From Chaetoderma sp. LZ-2023a (taxonomy: Eukaryota > Mollusca > Caudofoveata > Chaetodermatida > Chaetodermatidae), in assembly GCA_034401795.1 (NCBI GenBank), contig CM067370.1:56751717-56815716 (forward strand): a stretch of 64,000 bases of DNA. The letters are read 5' to 3'. Shown in pieces: positions 24,410 to 36,883 of this stretch. The position numbers and the translations under genes are program-made. A model generated the notes under the pieces. It did not search any database, was not told where the DNA came from, and worked only from the letters and a program-made list of their open reading frames with translations. The stretch's first letter is position 1, and the number at the start of each line of letters is the position of its first letter.

Positions 24410-27400
24410 TGCGCCTCTCTTACGACAATCTATAACTTTCTCCTTAGCAGTTACATCACATTTACTAAAACAAGAATGATAATGCAGGTTACTGGGCCAA
24501 TATTGGCTAGGTAGCCTGCATTATCAGGGAAGTGGGCCCCAATTCAAAACCAATGAATTATCATATTTTACCCATTGTACCTGAAATCCCAAAATTCCAC
24601 TTTTATAGTCATTATATAAGTATGATGTTGAATATTTTGAAAGCAATTTGACTGGAAGCTTTCAGTTAAATTAGTTTAAAAATATTCAACAGAATTTTGA
24701 CACATTCGTAACAGATTTATTATTTTCTCTTGTTGGTTGAAAGGGTTAATTCAATAGTAGAAGTACTCCATTTGATTTCTACGCTAAGGTCTGAGGGCGG
24801 TGTATGACCATAACACCCGCTGTCGGGTCATAGGGCCTAACAGTACTTGTATATAGTATATTATTGACTATATTGTGCCGTACATTTTTAACCAAATATC
24901 ACTCATGGTGATGTTATAAACATGGAATCAGACACTGATCGTAATGGTGAGACAGCTAATGTGTTGGACAGTGAATCTTGTGATGATGACATGTTTGACG
25001 ATGAGGAAGCCACCACTACTGGAAACACTTGAAGATGAACTTGAAGCTACTACAGTACAGAGTGAGTGCACTGCTCCAGTCAGTGACAAAGTGCCTTTAA
25101 GTTTGGTATATTTTGGTGCATTCACCATGATCATTTGTACCGTTTGCATTTAATTAACTGTTAAAGTTTATTCTATTGAATAATTAGCTCTAACTATCAT
25201 GATTAGATATAACAATAACACACCCAGAGTTAGTAGATAGTCGCTATTATAAGAATTGAACATTTTAGCAATTAACCCTTTAACACTCCAGCTGGTTAAA
25301 ACATGTTCTGTAGTGGCCTTGAGAAATGTCCATATGCAGAACAAGAGAATTATTTTTTGGAAAAATTACCACCGGAATGAGTATCTCCATAACTGAACCA
25401 CTGGTAAATTTTCACAAATTTATTTCCCTTGCTCTGCATATGGATATTTTCGATAGGAAAATTTAAATTTTCTTAAACCAGTTTTAGGATTAAAGACCCA
25501 AGGCATATGAAAACGTTACTGTGACTCAGTGAGTGGTCAAAACCGGCATCTGAAATTAAATTGGCTTGAGAAATGACCATTTGCAGGCCAAGGGAAGACT
25601 ATTTTTGTCTCGCCTGCGAAGCAGGATCGAGACATAGGTATCACTTTTCCGGCGGCGGTGTAAACTTTTAAGCTAAGTTTATATCTCAGCAATGCCTGAT
25701 CCAATTGGAACCAAACTTGGGTGCATGGTAATATACATCAAAAGGAAGCAGCCCGCCAATAAAAAGACCATGAGCTCATGGTTACAGGGGTCAAAGGTTA
25801 CAGTATAATCTTTCTTAATATTTTACGTTAAGTTTTTGCATTAAACAAAAGTTATTGCCTTATATCTCAGCATTGCCTGATCCAGTTGGTGATATACATT
25901 GAATGGAAGCAGCCCACCGATAAAGTGGTCATGATGTCAAGGTTATGGGATCAAAGGCTATTTCAACATTAAGTTTTTGCGTTTAGCAAAACTTCTCAGC
26001 TTATATTTCAGGTCAAAGGTCAAGGTAACTGTGACAAACAGGAGACAGGCGAGACATATAATTCCGCGGAATTCTTGTTTTTACATTTTACCACTGGAAT
26101 AACTGGCTTGATAACCAAGCGAGTCATTACAGTTCTAAATGTTAAAAAATTATCTTGACTTTCAAATCGCCATTTATTAACCCTTTAATGGTCAAATCAG
26201 CCATAACCAGCCTCTGCAGTGTTCCTGAGAAATGCCCTTTTGCTGACTAAGAGAATACTATTTTTGAAAATTTATCGCTGGAATGACTGGCTCCCAGAAT
26301 ACTCTTGATCAGCAAATTGATATTTTATGAGACGATTGGAATTTTCTTGACCAAATTTAACCATTAAAGGGTTCAGCAGAAATTAACATTTTCTTGACAA
26401 AGATTGACCAGTAAAGGGTTGTAAAGCTGAAGCTAATACTTACCTTTAACTACCTTGTTCCATTGTTCACAGTCGGGACAAATTCTCAATCCTTGTTCCA
26501 CTGAAGATCAAAGAAATGATGAAAACACCATACAACCTTTACCTACATACAGTAAATAAGTCAAACCCAGTCATTTTGGATTTGATTAAATTGTTTATTC
26601 ATTCACTTAAAAGTTTTATATCATTGTTATTGAATGCTGCCATATCGATATAATGCAGAGTTTGCTCAAACAATCACCAACACAGACAGTGGCGCAAACC
26701 ACCACTGTTTACAAGCATGAGCAATATCATATAGGACCAATATAGTTTACTGTTGATTTTGAGACTTGTATTGTTATCGATGATCAATAACAATACAAGT
26801 CCAGTCTCTAGAATAACCGTAAACTATCTTGGTCCTATATAATATTGCTCATGCTGGTCATCAGTGGTGGTTTATGGTTATGTTACTGTCTGTGTTGTGT
26901 TGATGAATGATGTTGTGCAGTGCTGGTTTTTACTGTAGTTTCTTCTGCTGGTCACAGGTCATATATTACTGATAGTGGTCTTTCAAATTTTTGTCCTACT
27001 GTTCCAGATTTTGTACGTTTATTTTTGATACTTGTGTTTGTGGTTTGGCTATGTTTCAACAGTAGCTGAAATAGAAAGTGAAACAAATATGATTACACAG
27101 GGAGTTATAAGTATTACATAATGGACCTTTCCATTTTATCCATCAACCACATGATGCATAAGGATGACAACATAATGAATGACATAGATAGGTTCGTCAA
27201 TCGTCAGACACTTAATTGATCACGAACTATATGCATACTATTTAACCCTTTAATGGTCAAATTTGTTCAAGAAAATTTTAATATCCACTTATTGAATGTC
27301 CAATTAGAGGCCAAGAGAATACAATTTTTGAAAATTTATGACAGGAATTACTGGCTCGGTCATTGAGCCAGTCATTCGTGGTGAATTTTCAAAAATTCTA

Positions 27401-30400
27401 TTCGCTTGGCCTGTAAATTGACATTCCACAAGGCCATAACAGAGGCCGGTTTTGGTCGGCATGACAATTAAAGGGTTAATAAAAATGATGTTGAATAATT
27501 TAAAACTAATTTGACTGGGAGCTGTTGCTGTCATATCAACAGCTTACATGTATAGTTTTCTGGAATTTGAGATTCAGAGAGTGCAGAGCTCGATCCCAAA
27601 GCAGGCAAAACATGGGTGAAGCTTAGCTAGAGATGGGCGGGGCATAGCTAAAACTGGATTCCTCCATTGTGCAAAACTGTAAGTAAGACTGAGCGGTGGT
27701 AGTGAACACCTGACCTAGCACTGCAACAGTAGCATAACAAAATAGCATTCTAACTGTGTTGGTACAAGTACATTATGTACCGTATTCCACTTAATAGTAG
27801 CCTATACTCTCATAGAAGCCCACCCCCTAACTTTGACATATGAGTTCCAATGATTTCTTAGCAGTTTCAAAACGGCAAAACTGTATTAGAAGCCCACCCC
27901 CTAACTCAGCAGGCTGTATAGGACAGTTTTTCTTACGAGCAAATTTGTAAGAATAGCGTGTATAATAATAACAATCATGTCACAGGGTGTGTCTACTTCA
28001 GACCGATCTCAGCCCTGATACATTCCCGGCCCCTCTAGAAAATCAATACAGGCCTTGGATTTGTAAATCTCGACCGCCTATTAGATTAATACTAGTAGTA
28101 AGCCACATATGTTCAAGATATAATAAAGTTTATTCCACACTTTTGTTGTCAAAATGCGTGTAAAACAGTCTTGGCGTGATTAAATACCTTCCTTATTTTA
28201 AGACCAAATTTATGTACCAAACAACAAGCACGGGAGAAAATGTGCATCAATTTTGTAACGCCGATCAACATTAAATGATCCAAATTGAATTATTACGAAC
28301 GACTATAGCCGGCTTCTTAAGTTGGCGAGCCAGCGGTTCTTGAGATGGGAGGCATCATGTTCTCGCGAGATATTATACGCTAACAGGAGTTTATCAAATG
28401 GGTACCGGTTTTTTAAGATCAGGATAATACTCAGTTCCTATCGGGCAATGATAATATATAGATATTCCTGAGTTCCGAGTCCCTGGTTCCAGAGTATTTA
28501 TATCCGAGTACTCGCTCTAAAATAAACTCTTCAATTGGAGGCGAATCACGTGATTTGTATTTTTTCGCGACGCCATTTTATATCAAATTGTGGATTAATT
28601 TTGATGTAATAAACAGTCTTTATTAAAGGATACGCAATATTTAGGCACTCAAATCACATAATTTCACTTCCCCGATGATGTTTTGAGGTATACATTAAAC
28701 GTAGGCGGTGGGAATTTTTACCGGAGAAAATACGTTGAATTTCCGTGGTATCAATTTTAGAACTTTTTTGGGGAAACTCTGTAATATAAGCCCACCCCCT
28801 TTCTCAGAGAAGTTTGGTTGGAAATTGAACACCTCTTGTCCTAATAGAAGCCTAGGCTATTATTAAGTGAAATACGGTAATAAATTATTAAAAAGTGTAC
28901 CAATACAAATACTGATGGAATGCTATTTTGACATGATACTGGTGCAGTGCCCAGTCAGGTGTTTACTACGAGCACTCAGTCTCACGCCGCAATAATAAAT
29001 TAGCTACTATAATCTCACTGTCTGAGTACAGCGTATATTGCTCATAGTGATATTCACTATACCACCACATACCTCACCGATAATATTTGTTAGAATAAAC
29101 CAGCATGATTATTTGATAATCATGCTGGTTTATTCATTCATTTTTCTGGGTGACATGCATGGTGGTTACAACTCGGGTGATGAAGGGTGAAAAAAAAATT
29201 CTGGAAAATTAGTAAAAAATATTTAAACTTCATAGACAGCAAAACACCCTTTATGCCTGTTTATACCTGGAAACGCCTCAGCTGCTCTCAGAGAGCATCT
29301 AGACTTCAAAGTTTTCCGGTGGAGGGTTGGGTGAGTCGACCACTCGCTTTGGTGTTTCCAGGTGAGTGACCGCTGAGGACAGTGAATCACACATTTCAGG
29401 AGAGTGATTCATAGTCCTTCAGTATCTAAAGGTGAAAGACTGCCTCAAGTCAGACTGCCAATGACCGATAGGAAAATATCCATTTGAGAACAAGACAAGA
29501 CTATTTTAGAAAATTTACGACTGGAATGACTGGCTCTGTTATCGAGACAGTCATTCCAGTGGTAAATTTTCAAAATAGCCTTGTTATGCAAATAGATTGT
29601 TTCTCAACACCACTGCAGAAGCCGTTTTTGGATGATATGAGCAGGGTTCTGCCGATCCGGTTGCTTAGTGGGGTCAACTGGCTCATTTCCTCAAGAAATC
29701 ATGGGTCATTTTGCCAAATGTTGGATCACGTACATGTATGATTACTTTATTCTGTGGCTGTAGTAGTAGAAACATCCTACAGCCGCAATGAGTCCATCTT
29801 CGCTTTTGCCCACTGTGTCGTGTGCTCAACCGAAATCATTAGCTTCCTCAGGTCCATTCTTGACTTGAGTGTACCGAGTTCTTTTTACTTGAGGTCACCT
29901 CGTAACACGCTTAGCAGATTTATGCAATGATTTCCTCTCCTGATTTTGTATTTGCTGGCTCCGAGTAGGGCGAATTCCAAGGCTCCCTGTGCTGGTGTCT
30001 CTTCTGGCATCCTTGGCACATGGCCAAACATGGATCATCTTTGCTGGGCGACTTTTACAGACAGCGGCGACGCATTTCACATCTTGTATAGTGCATCGTT
30101 GGAAATTATGCTATCTGGCCATCAGTGTGCGATGATGGTGCGTAGGTGTTTGCGGTGCCAGCCATTGAGTTTGTCTGGAGCTGCCCCGCTGTTACAGTTA
30201 TACAGCTTCAAGGATACGCAGGTTGCATTGTATGAACGTAGCCTCTTTATCAAGGGCAGCTTTGATCTATGAATCCATAGCTTCCAGAACGACTGGAAAG
30301 CTATGTTCACATGACGCAGCGTGCAGAAATGTCAGCAGTACTGCAAAGCAGTGAGCCTAGGATTTTACTTTTCCTCCATGGTTCGCCGCCACGAAGTGTG

Positions 30401-33400
30401 TCGTCATTTTCTATAGTTTCATGCTTTGTTGATAGGTGTATGTCGGTGAACTCTGTTTTGGATTTATTCATAAAGATTCTTAATTTTTAATTTGTTTGCA
30501 ACTATTGGGAGAAGTTCGTCAACATCGTCGGCATATTCCATCTCTAGCGCCATGCCCAGTATTGACACTGGGGGATTTGGTCTTGTGGAACTTTTCCACA
30601 CAGATTTCAATGCGGCAGCAAGGTAGCAGGTGAAAAGCACCGGAGATAGACCATCTCACTGTGGGGAGCCAATTGATGTCTCAAACGCTACAGACTTCAC
30701 TGACTTGACTCGTACTCTCCGCTTGGTGTCTGCAAGCAGTAGTCTCACTAGTCGTAGCCCATCTGCATTGCAACTGGCCTGGCTTAGTACATCTAGGATC
30801 TTTGAGCGTTTAATTGTGTCAAAGGCGCGTGACATGTCAATGCCCTTTTTGTGGAAGTCCCAGTGTTTGGACATGTCTACCAACACAAGCATGCGTGAGC
30901 CCATACAATGTCTGCGCAGCTGCGTTCACGTTTGAAGCCACTTTGACATGATCCGTTGAAGTAATCGATCTTGTCTCGGATGCGGCATAGAGTAACACTG
31001 GATAGGATTTTCCATATGCTGTTGAGGAGCACAATGGGTCACAAATTGGCTGGGGGCCCAGGTAGCTTCTTGGGCTTGGGTAGTGCGATAAGGGTGGCTT
31101 GGCCTACAGCGTCTATGGGAAGGTGGTGCATAAAAGCTGAATTGATTAGGTGCGTGATCGGTTTTGAGATAATGTCACTTGCATACTTGAATAGTTCATT
31201 GCTAATGCCATCAGGTCCAGATGCACGTCCATTTTTCAGAGCTTTAAGTGCCTTCTCAACTTCTGCTGTTTTAATTGGTATTAGTAATGGCCGGGGGTCT
31301 CCTGAGAACGGGTGCAAGGACTCATCATCATTGTCAGTGAACTGTTCTTTGAACCATTCTCAGATCACCTCGGCTTTTCCCTGGTCAGTTCCGATAAAGT
31401 GTACGTTAGAGTTGTGTACAGTGAGTGGTGGTGTGTAGTCAGTAACTCTCAGGGCTCGGGCTGCCCGAAACATTTTGTGACAGTCATCCGTGGCAGTGAT
31501 TTCATCTGCTAGGGAGTGTGCCTGTTGAATAGCAAGATCTTTTAAACGTTTGCTAATGTGGCGCAGAATAATGTGCTCCCGGCATAATTTGGTACGGTCT
31601 TCACTTTGGCCACTTTGATAGATGTGCAGTCGTAATGCTTTCTACTCTGCTGACAGTTTTACTACTAGATGGTCGTCAGTATACCTAGTTTGGTTGTTTT
31701 TAAGAACACCTATGGTGCTGGTAGCGGATGATTCCATAGATTTCAGTATTTTGGTTAGGGCTTCGTTTGGATCGGAGCTGACATCGATGTTAGCTATCTG
31801 CTCCCTGAGGGCTTTTTTGTATGACATTTGAATGTCGGTGTCGCTGATGAGCTTGGGTAGGTTGTAGGTGACTCTACCCTCTTGCCTGGTATGGTGTTTA
31901 TATATTAGGTAGAGATTGTTCATCTGAAGGCGTGTAATGACTAGCTTATGGTCAGAATTGAGGTCTGTGCCTCCATACGAACGAGCGTTCCGGAGTTTGG
32001 GTTTTGCTTCTGTCTTGCATATAGTACGAAGTCTATTTGGTTGAAGACAGCTGTTGTAGCCTTAGAACCTTTTGGGGCTTTGCGATCAGTAATGTGTCCA
32101 GTCCATGTTGTCTGGTGACGGCATGGGTGTTTGAAAGCCGTATTTGTGACAAATAAGCCATTGGAAATAAGGAATGCCACCAGTACATCTCCATTGCTGT
32201 TGCGTGTACTCTCTCCATAGGATCCCATGCATAAGCCAAGTACATACATGGAAGATATCTATGGCCTAAAATCCAGTGGGCCAATGACCCATGTGTGAAG
32301 GTAATGCTTGGACATTGTGAATTTTAGAGTGCTAAAACGTGCAAGGGCCCTGCCTCCGCGAAACCCTGCATGAGTATTAAAGGGTTAAGTACATGATGTC
32401 ATAATGAATAACATCATATGTAGGCTGATGTAGCTAAATCTGTCAAACTTTTAAGAGTCAGTTGTACGAATTGTATGTCTTTACTATTTAGTAAACATTC
32501 TGTTAAATATTTAACAACAGACCCCAGTCAAATTATTTGAAATTAGTTTCGAAATATTCAACAGGTTAACTGTATCTATAGTTACCTTGAAGTTTGGAAT
32601 TCAGGATTCAAAGTACTTATTGATTCCAACACACGCAGTCGCAAAGCATCGACGGGGCCTAGGGCTGCGCGATATACCGATACCATATTTAAAACCGATA
32701 TCCTGCACTGACAGTTTCATAACCGATTATAAAAAATAAATATCGAAAAACCGAATATGAACATATTTTCGTTTTTTCGTATCAGGATTGTTAAAAATAA
32801 AAGTTACTAACGAGCATGAAAATCGTAATGAATAATAATGGCCATACTTTCCATTAAGCTATGTTCGGGGCAACTAATAATTGAACGTGGCCCCAATTGC
32901 GCATATTGTGTAACTCCATGTAACTCGCTGTACGCCGAGAGAAATCAAGCAACGAATTAATTAAATAAATATCCACTCGTCTTTTCTCTAGTAGTCTCAG
33001 ATAAATTTGCAATATAAAACACAATACTAATGTGGGAATTTGTCATTAAAATTTGTATCGGGGAAAACATTTCTAAACAACGGCATCCATTTTATTTACG
33101 TCACCGGCTAATTAACATAATGCAAAGTCGTCCCAACACTAAATCGCCCGAATGCATCAAAATCTCGCCAATAAATATAATGCTGAATACATTTTGCTGA
33201 TTAGGATATACATGTAATTTTAAATAAAATTATTACTCAAATCGTTTTTAAAACGTTATCTTCTATACACAATATCATATTAACTTATGAAATTCGCGAT
33301 CGCAATATTACAGTTAATATTTTCTTCAAGGCATGATTTCGTCCTCTGTCCGAATTGGAAATGAAAGAAGAAAGGGAGATAATTACATCATAATTAATTA

Positions 33401-36400
33401 CAATCGCGTGATTTACGTCTTTTCGCAACCTGTTTTGCTGATTTATGATTAATTTTGACAAAATAAATGATGTTTATTTAACTGTGCGTAATATTTAGGC
33501 GGTCTAATTAATAATTTCACTCCCGCGATGATGGATATTATAAGGTATATTAAGCCTTAAAGGCGTAAAACGTTACGAATGTATCAGGGCATGAAAATAG
33601 GTTCTGTTTTCGTGCTAATTTTTATCATTTAAATTTTTTGTTTCATGTCCATAAAACCGATATTCGGTTAAAACCGATATGAAAAGTCATATCGAAACCG
33701 ATATGGCTGTAAGCCAAACCGCGCAGCCCTAACGGGGCCTATGTAGAGATGGCCGGGGCATAGCTAAAAGTAGATCCATCTATTAGAAAATCTAAATTTC
33801 TGCTTTATCCTCTTGCCAATTCCAGTTTTTGCTATGTTTATCCCTTTCACCAACACGTCCTGAAAACAATGTGGCATGGCGAATGATTCTGGTAGCCTAA
33901 TTTCTCAATCCGAAAGAAAACAACATTTTAGTATGACTTTGAATTAATTACCTACCTACTTTTAAAATCTCGAGTCCTTTCTTTATCTCCATGTTTTGAA
34001 AAAATTAGGATACATTTGTCTCCGTCCATCCATTATGCTATCTCCTCCCAAACAGTTGGGTGGAATTCAACCAAATTTGATATATAGGATATCCATATGA
34101 TTGCGGATTGGCTGACATTTATTTTATGTAGTCAGAGATTGGGGGGTCTTCCACATTTGTCTAGATTTCCCATAGTTCTGCCCACACTCTCGCACATCAT
34201 TTGACACCCTCTATAGTTTTAAATTAAGCCAGATGAGCCACTACATTCACAATGTAGATAGAAGGACTAGTGATTACTAGATTATACTAAGCCCTTCAAA
34301 TCTTCTTTGCGGACCAATGGAAGACTATTTTTTAAATTTTACCACTGGAATGACTGGCTCAATTGTCGAGCCAGTCATTCTACTGGTAAATTTCCAAAAA
34401 TTGTCATCTTGCTCTGCAAATCGACATTTCTGATGATCACAGCAGAGGAATTTTTTGACCACCTTAACCATTAAAGGGTTGACATGTCAAATTGTTACCA
34501 TTGGGTTGGTCAGTTACAAGTTGTATTAGCCCTGGTCAATTTCTGCTAACCTCCAGCTCATGTTAATTTAACCCCTGCTCTCACAGATCATTTCCCCTTA
34601 TGACATCCAGATTTTTCACAGCAATCCACACCAGTCTGTGTAATGCAAATGTTGTAGGTTACTAATGAGCTATTGTGATACCCTGCACATCGGCCGGCGG
34701 CGGCCAATTTGTGTTTAGCTCAACTTTTCTGTTTATATCTCATGTTTGGTTACTGGTTCCAAACTTGGACACATGCCTCCTTATAATGACATGACATCAC
34801 ACAATGCTGTTCTGGTCAAAAGGTCAAAGTCACTGATGCACATGGCAACCATCTGCTGTCTGCCGTCCATCCGTCAACTTATGTTTAAAATCGACACTCC
34901 ACATTAACAGCTTGGTGGATTTCAAGCTAATTTGGCTGGAAGGACCCTAATGCTTTCAGCTTCCGCACATGCATACAGAATTTTGATTGGTCAATTTTTG
35001 TGTGAACTCTTTGACATTATGAAGTATTTAGCAGAGATTGTCAAAACGCTACTCGTCATTAACCGCTTGACAGATTGCAACCCTAGTTGGCTGGACATAA
35101 ATTGCCAAAATGAATATTCTCCATAACCGCTTGGTGGATTATGTCAAAATTTGGCTGGATGGATTCTGTAGGCTCTAGAACTTCTATTCAGAATTTTGTG
35201 TGGTCATTTTTGCTGGCCAGTTGGATTTTTTGAAAACTCTAGAACCATTTAAAACCCTACTCCTTAATTAGTGTTCCAATTTCAATGAAACTAGGGTGGA
35301 ATGATCATATGGCTGTGGGCTTCAACATATCAAACAAGAACAACAATCAATATTGAATATGAAGATCAAAATGATTTTTATATTTCTTTTTTTGTGTATC
35401 TACACTTTTAGATCCTTATGGATTGCGATTCAAACATTCAGTAGTTTTTCGCATGTTATAATATGTGTTCACTATAGAAATAACTGACGAAATAAACTGA
35501 AATTATTCAACCAATTTATTTTATTCATGTTTGTTTTAAAACGGTTTTATACCGAAAGTTGAACGTTATAAAATTACTTTTGTTAACAGTTATCCCTATT
35601 TCTAATTCTGTGCAACAACCGTCATCGGATGAGATATTTTGACAGTTCGCCTCTATGTCCACCTCATCTGAAAAGGAAATTAGGAAGTGGAAATTAGCCT
35701 TCTAAATTTATTTTATGTTTGAAATCAATCTTCATAATTCATTAAGATTTAACAACCTTGGATGTGATCAAAAGAAAGTTTTAGGCTATGGGTTACAATC
35801 TCTGATAACTTGGATCTATCTGACGATGGAAAGTAAGTGATAACTAGATTGTTTGGTCGATGACGTGTCATAGCAATCGACCACATTCACTACTTTGACC
35901 TCTTTAGCCTACCCCAACCCCCAGCGGAGGAGCCAAATGTAATACCAGAAATGTGGCTGCAATGCAACCATGAATAGGAATCGTTTAGCGTGAAAGATTG
36001 TCAGAGAACGAGAAGAATTTGCAGAGTCTGATCCGTATCTAATTTCCGAGAACCAAGCTCATTACCCGTTATTGGCAATACCGTATCACGTGCTATAAAA
36101 TTGACGCGTCTGATTGGTCGGGAATTCACGCATATTAATTTTTTCCAGTAAAATGGTGTCACAATCCGCTGTTTTGCAAAAAAAGTAGTAAACTTTGTGT
36201 GCCAATACATCAATCTATGCATATTTCTTGTATGCCACAGACTACAAAGTAGACAGATGACTAGATCAACGAAACCGCCAATTAGGAAGTGTGAGGGCGA
36301 TATATTTGACCGCTTTGGCATCTCAACTCGGCCTTATTACTGACAGTGCTTGAAGTTGAAAATTGTAAACAAAGACACGCATTGTTGGTTGAGCTGATAG

Positions 36401-36810
36401 GATTGTTTATCTTCAACCGTATCACTATTTCGCGACCAGAGGTAAACGGAAGGGATATATATTATTGTTTCTGCATCCCTCTTGCGACAATCTATAACTT
36501 TCTCGGTTAAATCGACTATTGAGTAACTGGTGAAAATAAGCAGTGACATCACATTTACTAACTTAATAATCATAATGATGCCGGAGAAGACAAATATTTC
36601 ACTATAGCCCAGTAACCTGCACCATTAGGGAAGTGGGCCACAAATCAAAACCAATTATCACATTTTACCACTGAACCTGAAATCCCAGAATTTCGCTTTT
36701 ACAGTCATTATATAAGTAAGATGTTGAATATAATTTTGAATTCAACTTAATTTTGACACATTTGTTTCAACTTTATTAATTGCTCTGGTCAGTTGAAAGG
36801 GTTAATGCAA

Positions 36811-36883
<73 letters not shown>

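Larger units (their letters stand above)
22448..24893 (+). repeat. Dispersed repeat R1, copy a (split by Tc1)
   Basis: The left part (ATATTTGACCACTTCAGCAT, TTACTGACAGTGCTTGAAGT, GTAAACAAAGACACTCATTG) and the right part (TACGACAATCTATAACTTTC, GGTGTATGACCATAACA, GTCGGGTCATAGGG) are contiguous in the copy at 35975-37039 and inverted at 48826-49905. The Tc1 transposon at 22670-24321 separates them here. R1 has no coding capacity that I can see. Confidence 0.8.
32500..34650 (+). repeat. Duplicated composite segment, copy 1 (with hAT insert)
   Basis: The order is F2 foldback, GGAATTCAGGATTCAAAGTA, the GGGGCC/TATGTAGAGATGG site, ATTTCTGCTTT, AACAATGTGGCATGGCGAAT, a repeat starting CTCCATGTTTTGAAAAAAT, an F1 MITE and CTTATGACATCCAGATTTTT. 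The same order occurs at 42230-43560. Copy 1 differs mainly by the 1072-bp hAT element. Confidence 0.85.

Noticed and set aside
36001-36321. 106-codon minus-strand frame
   Set aside because: It lies in repeat R1, and the paralogous R1 copy at 49500-49685 keeps only a shorter, altered frame, as expected of non-coding repeat.
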